Positions 52,484 through 59,288 of a stretch of DNA of 64,000 bases are shown here, piece by piece (position 1 is the first letter of the stretch; each line of letters starts with the position of its first letter). Made by a program: the position numbers and the translations under genes. Source of the DNA: an uncultured Verrucomicrobiota bacterium (GTDB lineage Bacteria; Verrucomicrobiota; Verrucomicrobiia; Opitutales; Opitutaceae); the NCBI GenBank assembly GCA_903898675.1, contig CAIUGM010000014.1, positions 310,001-374,000 of the forward strand, written 5' to 3'. The notes under the pieces were generated by a model. It ran no database searches and was not told the origin of the DNA. It worked only from the letters and a program-made list of their open reading frames with translations.

Positions 52484-52576
52484 ATGCCCCTCGCCGTTAC
52501 CAAGAGCGAAAAAGTCATTTTGGGGGTTCTGACCACCCTGCTGGTCCTCGGTTTGGTCGGGCTGCTGGTGCTGTGA
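52484..52576 (+). CDS. 30-residue membrane protein downstream of the exosortase gene
   Basis: A very short open reading frame: ATG at 52484, stop TGA at 52574-52576, 30 residues. Residues 1-10 are polar (MPLAVTKSEK) and the rest is hydrophobic (VILGVLTTLLVLGLVGLLVL), a single membrane helix. It begins three bases after the exosortase stop, so it is probably co-translated. I do not recognise it, but tiny membrane peptides are known companions of membrane enzymes. It could be an exosortase subunit or a chance open frame; the close spacing and ideal helix favour a real product. Confidence 0.55.
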   Translation: MPLAVTKSEKVILGVLTTLLVLGLVGLLVL

Positions 52577-52742
52577 GGACCCGGCCCGCGCATTCCTGTT
52601 GCCAAGCCCCGGCAAATCAAAACCGTAGGCATCCTTCCTGCCAGCATGCGCGTAACACTCATGAATGTTCCTGGTCACAGCCCATCCGTTTGCGCTGCTC
52701 GCGATTGCGTCACCCCGGCGCGAAGCAGAGCTTCCTGAACGC

Positions 52743-53339
52743 ATGACGAGCAGCAACCCAGGCCAGCCCGCCGGCGACGACCAGAGTCGCGAGCAAGCCC
52801 GCTTGCTGGCGGCGATGGCGCAGGGCGACAAGACCGCCCTTGCCCGTCTGTACGATTCACTTTCCCGGCCGCTCTACTCCCTCGCCTTCCGGGTCATCAA
52901 CGATGCCAGCGAGGCCCAGGACATCGTGCAGGATGTGTTTCTGCAGATGTGGCAGAAGGCCGCGACGTATGAGACCAGCCGCGGGTCGGTCTTTGGCTGG
53001 GCTGCCACCCTCACCCGCAACCGCTCCATCGACCGGCTCCGGATGCGCAAGCGCCGGGCCGAGCTGCTGGCGGAATCAGCGCCCGACCTGCAGCCCGCCG
53101 CCCCGGGCGGCGAGGATGACTCCGCGGCATCGCTTTGGGTGCAGGAGAAGGCCACGGCCGTGCGCGCCGCGCTGACCGCCCTCGCTCCCGAACAGCAAAA
53201 AGCCATCGAGCTCGCCTTTTTCCGCGGCCTTACCCAGCAGGAGATCGCCGCCCAACTCAACGAGCCGCTCGGCACGATCAAGGCCCGCATCCGGCGCGGC
53301 CTGCTCAAGCTGCGCGAAACCCTCCCGTCCCGGTTATGA
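52743..53339 (+). CDS. ECF-type RNA polymerase sigma factor
   Basis: A 198-residue sigma-70 family protein of the ECF (SigK-like) class. Region 2 (about residues 20-95) includes ALARLYDSLSRPLYSLAFRV, ASEAQDIVQDVFLQMWQKA and VFGWAATLTRNRSIDRLRMR. Region 4 (about 140-195) includes ALTALAPEQQKAIELAFF, RGLTQQEIAAQLNEPLGTIK and ARIRRGLLKLRE. It overlaps the anti-sigma gene by four bases. Its targets are unknown; the exosortase gene just upstream is a possible candidate but no -35/-10 pattern supports this. Confidence 0.93.
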   Translation: MTSSNPGQPAGDDQSREQARLLAAMAQGDKTALARLYDSLSRPLYSLAFRVINDASEAQDIVQDVFLQMWQKAATYETSRGSVFGWAATLTRNRSIDRLRMRKRRAELLAESAPDLQPAAPGGEDDSAASLWVQEKATAVRAALTALAPEQQKAIELAFFRGLTQQEIAAQLNEPLGTIKARIRRGLLKLRETLPSRL

Positions 53340-54166
53340 TTACCGACCGACAGGAAGAACTCGCCACCCTGCACGCCCTCGACCTCCTCGAGGGCGCGGA
53401 GAAGACCGGTTTTGAGTCAGAGATGGCCGCCAATTCCGAGCTGCGGACCCTGCACGCCGAGTTGCTCGGGGCGGCCGCCCTCGTGGCCCTCACCGTCCCG
53501 CAGCTCAATCCCCCGTCCGACCTCAAGGCCAAGATCCTGGCCGCTTGCACCGCGTCGGCGCCGAGTTCCGCGGCCGCAAGCGGGACCATCACCACCTTCC
53601 CCTTCCAGCGGTTCATCCCTTGGGCGGCCGCGGCGGCCCTGGCCGTGACGGCCACCTGGCTCGCCGGCCAGAACCTGATCCTGCGCCGGGAGGCCAAGGC
53701 CCTGCAAAGTGAACGTCAGCTCGCCGAAGTCGCCTACAAGATGGCGCGGAACGAACTCACCCAGCGCTCCCTGCTGGCCGAGAACATGATCAACGACCTC
53801 GGCGGCAAATTGCGCCATTCCGAGGATCTGGCCCGGCTCAAGGTCACGGCCCTCGCCTCCCTCGCCGGCAACACCGCCGAGGCCAAGGTCATCGCGGTAT
53901 GGGATCCGGAACAGCAGACCGGCCTGCTCACGATGGAAAAGCTGCCCGTGATCGCCGATACGCAGGATTACCAGATTTGGATCGTCGACCCGGCCTACCC
54001 CAACCCGGTCAATGGCGGCGTCTTTCACGTCGGAGCGGATGGCCGGATCGCCCTGCCCTTCAAGCCGGACCAACCCGTCGTCAAGGCGGCCGCCTTCGCC
54101 ATCAGCCTGGAGAAGAAGGGTGGCGTGCCCAAGGCGGAAGGCCCGATCGTGTTGCTGGGGAAGTGA
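53336..54166 (+). CDS. Anti-sigma factor (RskA-like)
   Basis: A 276-residue membrane protein. The N-terminal part (EELATLHALDLLEGAEKTGF) is the sigma-binding domain of the RskA/anti-sigma-K group. A single membrane helix follows at about 99-118 (WAAAAALAVTATWLAGQN), then a periplasmic RskA-like domain with TAEAKVIAVWDPEQQTGLLT, DTQDYQIWIVDPAYPNPV and NGGVFHVGADGRIALPF. No zinc HxxxCxxC motif is seen. Its ATG overlaps the sigma stop, giving a coupled sigma/anti-sigma pair. Confidence 0.92.
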   Translation: MITDRQEELATLHALDLLEGAEKTGFESEMAANSELRTLHAELLGAAALVALTVPQLNPPSDLKAKILAACTASAPSSAAASGTITTFPFQRFIPWAAAAALAVTATWLAGQNLILRREAKALQSERQLAEVAYKMARNELTQRSLLAENMINDLGGKLRHSEDLARLKVTALASLAGNTAEAKVIAVWDPEQQTGLLTMEKLPVIADTQDYQIWIVDPAYPNPVNGGVFHVGADGRIALPFKPDQPVVKAAAFAISLEKKGGVPKAEGPIVLLGK

Positions 54167-54191
54167 AAATATCCGGATCGTGCATTACTTT

Positions 54192-54247
54192 GTAGCAGCC
54201 GTCGTCAGACGGCTTGGATGTAGCAGCGGTCTTACGACCGCTGCTAC
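54192..54247. repeat. Double GTAGCAGC palindromic repeat
   Basis: Two units follow each other. GTAGCAGCCGTC begins at 54192. The second unit, GTAGCAGCGGTC (54220) and GACCGCTGCTAC (to 54247), is a perfect 12-bp inverted repeat around TTAC. A related GCGGTCTTACGACCGCTGC block lies inside 18711-18834. The remaining 140 bases before fabV contain nothing I can identify. Confidence 0.8.
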
Positions 54248-54388
54248 ATCCAAGCCGTAACATGCTCCGAACGATGGACCCAAAGGAATAAACGGACGGA
54301 GTGGTTCGCGTGCGACTGGCGAGCAAAATTTTCCGCGCCGTACTTGGCACTTGTCACTTTTAGGAGTGCCGCAAGGCTTGCCCGCCTG

Positions 54389-55576
54389 ATGATTATCAAA
54401 CCGAAGGTTCGCGGCTTTGTCTGCGTAACCGCCCACCCCACCGGTTGCGCCACGCACATCCAGCAGCAGATCGACTACGTTAAAGCCAAGGGTCCCATCA
54501 AGCACGGCCCGAAGAACGTCTTGGTGATCGGCGCGTCCACCGGCTACGGCCTCGCCTCCCGCATCACCGCCGCCTTCGGCTCGGGTGCGGCCACCCTCGG
54601 CATCTTTTACGAACGGCCCTCCGAGGAAGGCCGGCCCGCCACCCCCGGCTGGTACAACTCCATCGCGATCACCCGCGCCGCGCGCGCCGCCGGGCTCTAC
54701 GCCGGGAACCTGAATGGCGACGCGTTCTCCAACGAGATCAAGCAGCAGGCCCTGGCGATGATCGCCCGCGACATGGGCCCGATCGACCTCGTCGTCTACT
54801 CCCTCGCCTCACCCCGGCGCACCGACCCGAAGACCGGCGTCGTGCACAAGTCCGTGCTGAAGCCCCTCGGCGCACCCTATACGAACAAGACCGTCGACAC
54901 CGACAAGGGCATCGTCAGCGAAATCACCATCGAGCCGGCCAATGAGCTGGAAGCGGCCGACACCGTCGCCGTCATGGGCGGCGAAGACTGGGAACTCTGG
55001 ATGAAGGCCCTGGCCGATGCCAAGCTGCTGGCGCCCGGCGCCACCTCGGTGGCTTATTCCTACATCGGGCCCATCCACACGTGGCCGATCTACAAGGATG
55101 GCACCATCGGCCGGGCCAAGGTCGACCTTGAGCGCGCGGGCCGCGCCATCGACCGCCAGCTCAAGGCCCACGGCGGCGGCCGGGCGTTTATCTCGGTCAA
55201 CAAGGCGCTGGTGACCCAGGCCAGCTCGGCGATCCCGGTGGTCCCGCTCTACATTTCGATCCTCTACAAGATCATGAAGGCGAAAGGCACGCACGAGGGT
55301 TGCATCGAGCAGATCCAGCGCCTGTTTGCCACGCAGCTCTACAACGACGGCAAGCTCCAGTTTGACTCCGAGGGTCGCGTGCGCGTCGACGACTGGGAGA
55401 TGCGGCCGGAAATCCAGGACCCGATCTCCGAGATCTGGCCCCAGGTCACCACGGAAAATCTCGCGGCCCTGACCGACATCGCCGGCTACCGCACCGAGTT
55501 CCTCAAGCTCTTCGGGTTCGGTCTGCCCGGCGTGGACTACGAGGCCGAGGTCGAGCCCCACCAGGCGTTCGACTGA
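54389..55576 (+). CDS. fabV: Trans-2-enoyl-ACP/CoA reductase (FabV-type)
   Basis: FabV reduces enoyl-ACP (or enoyl-CoA) with NADH. The 395-residue protein has the extended SDR layout: IIKPKVRGFVCVTAHPTGC at the N-terminus, then NVLVIGASTGYGLASRI as the NAD loop. IDLVVYSLASPRRTDPKTG and SYIGPIHTWPIYKDGTIG follow, with the conserved Tyr/Lys. The start is the ATG at 54389 because MIIKP is the normal FabV N-terminus. It is monocistronic, with a strong hairpin downstream. Together with fabH and plsX at 7.7-9.7 kb this shows that the organism uses FabV-type reduction. Confidence 0.93.
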   Translation: MIIKPKVRGFVCVTAHPTGCATHIQQQIDYVKAKGPIKHGPKNVLVIGASTGYGLASRITAAFGSGAATLGIFYERPSEEGRPATPGWYNSIAITRAARAAGLYAGNLNGDAFSNEIKQQALAMIARDMGPIDLVVYSLASPRRTDPKTGVVHKSVLKPLGAPYTNKTVDTDKGIVSEITIEPANELEAADTVAVMGGEDWELWMKALADAKLLAPGATSVAYSYIGPIHTWPIYKDGTIGRAKVDLERAGRAIDRQLKAHGGGRAFISVNKALVTQASSAIPVVPLYISILYKIMKAKGTHEGCIEQIQRLFATQLYNDGKLQFDSEGRVRVDDWEMRPEIQDPISEIWPQVTTENLAALTDIAGYRTEFLKLFGFGLPGVDYEAEVEPHQAFD

Positions 55577-55601
55577 CGTCGAACGCAAATAACAAAGCGC
55601 C

Positions 55602-55638
55602 AAAGGCCAAAGCTCCAAAAGCGCTTCGGCCTTTTTTA
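55602..55638 (+). terminator. Rho-independent terminator after fabV (part of an inverted repeat)
   Basis: AAAGGCC at 55602-55608 and GGCCTTT at 55628-55634 form a stem, and T residues continue to 55637. A wider inverted repeat (AAGCGCCAAAGGCCAA from 55595 and its complement TTGGCCTTTGGCGTT to 55675) encloses it. It separates fabV from dtd. Confidence 0.7.
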
Positions 55639-55698
55639 TTGGGGTTGGTCCGCATTTTATTTGGCCTTTGGCGTTTTGGATCTTTGGAGTTTCCGTAA

Positions 55699-56151
55699 AT
55701 GAAAATTGTCCTGCAGCGAGTCTCCTCCGCCAGCGTAACGATCAACGGCCACGTGACCGGGCAGATCAGGGGCGGGCTTGTCGTGCTGGTGGGCATCGAA
55801 CCGGCCGACAGCCCGGAGGATGGCGAGTGGCTCGCGCAGAAGCTGGTGAAGCTGCGGGTTTTCCCCGATGACGCCGGCCCGATGAACCGCAGCGTGACGG
55901 ATATTGCGGGGGAAATCCTGCTTATCAGCCAGTTCACCCTGCTGGCCAGCACGGCCAAGGGCAACCGACCGTCGTTTAATCTGGCCGCCCGACCAGAGCA
56001 CGCCCGGCCGTTGTACGATCAGTTCGTCGCGCAGGTGTCGGCGGCACTGGGCCGGCCGGTGGCGACCGGGGAATTCGGTGCGCACATGGACGTCGCCTTG
56101 GTCAACGACGGCCCGGTGACCCTGGTCATCGACTCGAAACTCCGCGTGTGA
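55699..56151 (+). CDS. dtd: D-aminoacyl-tRNA deacylase
   Basis: Dtd hydrolyses D-aminoacyl-tRNA to prevent D-amino-acid misincorporation. The 150-residue protein has KIVLQRVSSASVTINGHV at the N-terminus, the GEILLISQFTLLAST motif (SQ-T), and the Gly-cisPro motif in NDGPVTLVIDS. These are the conserved family features. The start at 55699 is the only well-placed ATG. A palindromic repeat and the minus-strand fusion gene follow. Confidence 0.95.
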   Translation: MKIVLQRVSSASVTINGHVTGQIRGGLVVLVGIEPADSPEDGEWLAQKLVKLRVFPDDAGPMNRSVTDIAGEILLISQFTLLASTAKGNRPSFNLAARPEHARPLYDQFVAQVSAALGRPVATGEFGAHMDVALVNDGPVTLVIDSKLRV

Positions 56152-56188
56152 GTCCGGCGCAACGACCCGGCCATTAAAGCGGTTTTAT

Positions 56189-56267
56189 GTAGCCGCGCTT
56201 GAGCCTGCGCGAAAGCGTGGTTCCGTGAGCGGCCGACCACGTTGTCGCCAAGCTCCAACGCGGCTGC
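56189..56267. repeat. GTAG...CTGC inverted-repeat element, family A
   Basis: A 79-bp copy that begins GTAGCCGCGCTTGAGCCTGC and ends GCTCCAACGCGGCTGC, so the right end has one substitution in the CTAC. It lies between the convergent dtd and fusion-enzyme genes. Confidence 0.75.
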
Positions 56268-56285
56268 ACCTTTACTGAGCCCGCC

Positions 56286-57404
56286 TCAGCCCTGCCGGGC
56301 CAGATACGGCTCAATGGGTCGAAACCCAGGCAACTGGCAGGCCGCGTCCCGCCCGGCCTTGCCCGGAAAAAGATACAGGGCATAGCCACCAAAGCCGCCC
56401 CCGCAGTACTTCCAGGCAAGCGGCCGGCAAGCCATCAGCTCCGGCGCGGCCGCAGCGCCCGGGTCCATTGGCAGTGCGTCCATGCCCTCGGCGCGCTGCA
56501 CGAGGTAGGAGGCTCGCACGCCGGCCGAGAGCTTTTCCAGGTTTTCCTGCCTCACGCCTTCCCGCGCGAGCGTTCCCGCCCGGACAATGCCCGCATAGTC
56601 CCGGGCCTGGTCTGCCACGCCGGGCGTGGAATGCTGCACCCCGGTCCAGTACAGCGCCATGCAGCCGCCCAGGAAATCCCCGCTGGTCTTGCACTCGAGC
56701 GCTGGCCGCGAGCCGCTGCGCCAGACGCAGAGTCCCGTTTCCGCGATGATCGCCGGATCCTGCCAGCCCACGCCCAGGCCCAGTTCCGAAACGATTCCGT
56801 CCCGCCCGTTGAGCATCGCCCAGGCGGCACTGCCGCCGAGCCCGGCGTTGCGCTCATACGGCCACGCCCGGAGCGAGACCGTCGGCGAGATCGTGCAGTT
56901 GACCACGAAGGCCCCGTCGCGGGCGAAACGAGGCACGTCCAGCCAGCCGCCGCCGAAATCAACCCGCAGCGGCGCTTCCTGCGGGGCCCGGATGAACTTG
57001 ACGATATCGGTGGTCGAGACCGGTTCGAACAGGGGCGGCGTCTTCGGCAAGACCACGTACTGCGCCCCGACCTGCGTGCACAACTCGCGTTTGAGGCCGG
57101 CGTATTTGTCGTCCGCCGTGACCGCCAGGACATCCGGTTTCAGGCGCAGGAAGTTTTCCCGGAAGTCGATGCCTTCCTCCAGTCCGGTCCCGATCACCAC
57201 CTCGTCGACCATGCGGAGTGCCGCCAGCAGGGCGCGCTTGTGGTCGTCGGGCAGCGAACTGCGCCGCTGCTTGTGCAGCCAGAGGACCTCCGCCGAGGCG
57301 AAGGAGACCGTCAGGTGGTCGCCGAGCGCCCGGGCTTCCTCGAAAAACTGCACGTGACCGGCGTGGATGATGTCATAGCAACCCGAGACAAAAATTCGTT
57401 TCAT
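56286..57404 (-). CDS. Fusion of a nucleotidyltransferase and a GHMP-type sugar kinase
   Basis: A 372-residue cytoplasmic protein with two domains. Residues 1-140 are a cytidylyltransferase-like nucleotidyltransferase: MKRIFVSGCYDIIHAGHVQF with HAGH at 14-17, then DVLAVTADDKYAGLKRELC. Residues 145-372 are a GHMP-kinase-like domain with RVDFGGGWLDVPRF (147-160), RNAGLGGSAAWAMLNG (the phosphate loop at 188-194) and YCGGGFGGYALYLF. This resembles HddA-type kinases that phosphorylate heptose or fucose. It could make a nucleotide-activated sugar in one polypeptide, but the substrate is unknown. HldE has a different order and a PfkB-type kinase. Start at the ATG at 57404. Confidence 0.8.
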   Translation of the reverse strand: MKRIFVSGCYDIIHAGHVQFFEEARALGDHLTVSFASAEVLWLHKQRRSSLPDDHKRALLAALRMVDEVVIGTGLEEGIDFRENFLRLKPDVLAVTADDKYAGLKRELCTQVGAQYVVLPKTPPLFEPVSTTDIVKFIRAPQEAPLRVDFGGGWLDVPRFARDGAFVVNCTISPTVSLRAWPYERNAGLGGSAAWAMLNGRDGIVSELGLGVGWQDPAIIAETGLCVWRSGSRPALECKTSGDFLGGCMALYWTGVQHSTPGVADQARDYAGIVRAGTLAREGVRQENLEKLSAGVRASYLVQRAEGMDALPMDPGAAAAPELMACRPLAWKYCGGGFGGYALYLFPGKAGRDAACQLPGFRPIEPYLARQG

Positions 57405-57455
57405 GGGGCGCACCAGCAAGGCGCAACTTCGCGGCGCGGCCAAGCCCGCATTGTC

Positions 57456-58139
57456 TCACTCGCCCAGACCGGGGACGCTGACCGACTGACCGTTCAGCTT
57501 CGGTCCCAAGCCGAGAATAAAGGGCGCCGCCACGCCGGCCCAGGCCTCCGCCTTCGGATAACTTGCGGCGCCGTCACTCCACGCCTGGCGGAGCATGTCG
57601 GTGTCGATGATGCCCGGATTGAGCGGCACGGCGGCCATGCCGGCGGGCAGTTCCTGGGCAAGGGCCCGGGTCAGGCCTTCGATCGCGAATTTGCTGGCGC
57701 AATAGGGCGCGACCTCGGGCGAGGTACTGCGGCCCCAGCCGGAGCTTAGGTTGACGATGACCCCCTGCCCACGCGCCACCATCGCGGGCACGAAGTGCCG
57801 GATGACGTTGGCGACCCCCTTGATGTTCACGTCGATGAGCTGGTTGAAATCGCGGGCCGGAATCTCCCACAGCGGCGCCGGGGTGTTCATCAACGCGGCG
57901 TTGTTGATGAGAAAATCGGGCGCCCCGTGTGTCGCGAGGACCTTCACCGCCCAGAGCGCGACCTTGTTTTCCTCCACCACATCGAGGGCCGTGAAATCAC
58001 TGGGCGCCGGATGCGTGAAGCGCAGGTTCAGGATCTCGGCGCTCCGGCCGCAGCCAATGACGGTGTGACCGTGGGCGATGTACCACTCGGCCAGCGCGCG
58101 CCCGAGGCCGCGGGTGACGCCGGTGATCAGGATCTTCAT
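57456..58139 (-). CDS. Short-chain dehydrogenase/reductase
   Basis: A 227-residue classical SDR. The cofactor loop is MKILITGVTRGLGRALAEWY (TGxxxGxG at 6-13), with NNAALMNTPAPLW, LSSGWGRSTSPEVAPYCASK (Ser and YxxxK) and LNPGIIDTDML. The short length and start fit SDR family members acting on sugars or alcohols. The substrate cannot be read. The start is at 58139 because MKILITG is the common SDR beginning. It is directly upstream of the nucleotidyltransferase-kinase fusion gene (51 bases apart), so it could act on the same sugar. Confidence 0.88.
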   Translation of the reverse strand: MKILITGVTRGLGRALAEWYIAHGHTVIGCGRSAEILNLRFTHPAPSDFTALDVVEENKVALWAVKVLATHGAPDFLINNAALMNTPAPLWEIPARDFNQLIDVNIKGVANVIRHFVPAMVARGQGVIVNLSSGWGRSTSPEVAPYCASKFAIEGLTRALAQELPAGMAAVPLNPGIIDTDMLRQAWSDGAASYPKAEAWAGVAAPFILGLGPKLNGQSVSVPGLGE

Positions 58140-58145
58140 GCGACC

Positions 58146-58235
58146 CAGTTGAGAGTTGAATGAGGAAAGTTGAAAGAGCGGAATTCCCGGCCATGCCTTA
58201 TTCCAGCCGGCTGAACGTCTCTCAACTCTCAACTG
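58146..58235. repeat. Inverted repeat CAGTTGAGAGTTGA...TCAACTCTCAACTG
   Basis: A 90-bp region whose ends are perfect 14-base inverted repeats. The inner part has a shorter pair around GGAATTCCCGGCC. It lies between exbD and the SDR gene and may stop transcription between them. Confidence 0.8.
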
Positions 58236-58248
58236 CTGCAATCCCGCA

Positions 58249-58653
58249 TCAGCGCGATTGCAGCCTGATCTTGTTCAGCCCCTGCTTGCGGCAGGTGTCC
58301 ATGGCCTGCGTGACGTAACGCAACGGAGTGTTTTCATCCGAACGGATGATCACGGTGACATCCTTGCTGACCGACCCAACCTGCCGGACCAGTTCCTGCA
58401 AAGTATCCATGGTCGCATGCTGGTTGTTAAATTCCACCGTGCCCTCCTTCGCGATGCTGATAGTGATGACGTTGTCCTTCAGCTCGCTTTTGCCCGCGGT
58501 CTCCACCTTGGGCAGGGTCAGGTTCATGGTGGAAGCCTGCTTGAACTGCATCGTGACGAACGCAAAGAAGACCAACATGACCAGCACGTCGATCAACGGC
58601 ACGAGGTTCAACTCAGGCCGCTTGCGTTTCCGTTGGTAAAGTCCGCTGCTCAT
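58249..58653 (-). CDS. ExbD/TolR-family proton-channel protein
   Basis: A 134-residue protein with one N-terminal membrane helix at about 18-36 (LVPLIDVLVMLVFFAFV) carrying the conserved Asp22 that carries protons. A periplasmic ExbD/TolR domain follows (VTVIIRSDENTPLRYVTQAM). It pairs with the MotA/TolQ/ExbB protein encoded immediately upstream; the two genes overlap by four bases. The pair energises a TonB or Tol system, but no TonB gene is nearby. Confidence 0.93.
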   Translation of the reverse strand: MSSGLYQRKRKRPELNLVPLIDVLVMLVFFAFVTMQFKQASTMNLTLPKVETAGKSELKDNVITISIAKEGTVEFNNQHATMDTLQELVRQVGSVSKDVTVIIRSDENTPLRYVTQAMDTCRKQGLNKIRLQSR

Positions 58654-59216
58654 AGCTTCTTGGCAGCGCGGGCCAAAATGCGTTCGAGCAAGAGGTCGAT
58701 CTTCACGGCGTAGTTCTCAATCCGGCGGGAAAGGTAGCCGGCGGGCACCAGGGCACCCATGGCCACTACTAGTCCGATGACCGTGGCCGAGAGCGCGAGG
58801 GCCACACCCTGGGTGAAGGCCACCGGATCAGGCAGGCCGGTCTCGGGCGAAATCTGCGAAAACACCTTCAACAGGCCGGTCACGGTACCGGACAGGCCAA
58901 GCAGCGGGGCCAGCGTGTAAATCACGTCGAGGTACGGCACCCCGCGCTCCATCCGGTTGATCTGCAGGCGGGCGAAGGCTTTGATGGCCTCGGGGTCGTC
59001 CTGATGTGCCTGGGCAAAGTCAATGATCCGCGCGAGCACCGAGTGACGCCCGCCGGTGGCGGCGCGGCCTTCCACGACCGCGTCGACCAGGTCATCCGGC
59101 AGGATGGCTGCATTCCGAAGGGCATATAGCCGCTCACAGACAATATAGACGGCAATAATGGAGCAAAGGCCGAGCGGATAGATCAGGAAGCCGGCGCCTT
59201 TAAGGATATCGAGCAT
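58650..59216 (-). CDS. MotA/TolQ/ExbB proton-channel protein
   Basis: A 188-residue inner-membrane protein with three hydrophobic segments. It has the ExbB/TolQ conserved region PYLDVIYTLAPLLGLSGTVT followed by GLLKVFSQIS, and the third segment VALALSATVIGLVVAMGAL. The start at 59216 (MLDILKGAGFLIYPLGL) is preferred to 59255, which adds a polar tail. Its stop overlaps the start of the ExbD gene (four bases). An exported transglutaminase-like gene lies 72 bases upstream on the same strand. Confidence 0.93.
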   Translation of the reverse strand: MLDILKGAGFLIYPLGLCSIIAVYIVCERLYALRNAAILPDDLVDAVVEGRAATGGRHSVLARIIDFAQAHQDDPEAIKAFARLQINRMERGVPYLDVIYTLAPLLGLSGTVTGLLKVFSQISPETGLPDPVAFTQGVALALSATVIGLVVAMGALVPAGYLSRRIENYAVKIDLLLERILARAAKKL

Positions 59217-59288
59217 AAGGGAAAAAGAGTGAAGTGGCGTCTTAGACGCCCACAAGCGGGAAAAGGTTCATCAACCGGCTACTTTTAT

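Noticed and set aside
50873-52831. Long minus-strand open frame opposite the exosortase gene
   Set aside because: Charged, low-complexity composition; the exosortase frame holds the full catalytic triad.
50867-54166. PEP-CTERM target protein for the exosortase
   Set aside because: No protein in the window ends in a PEP motif followed by a membrane helix and basic residues.
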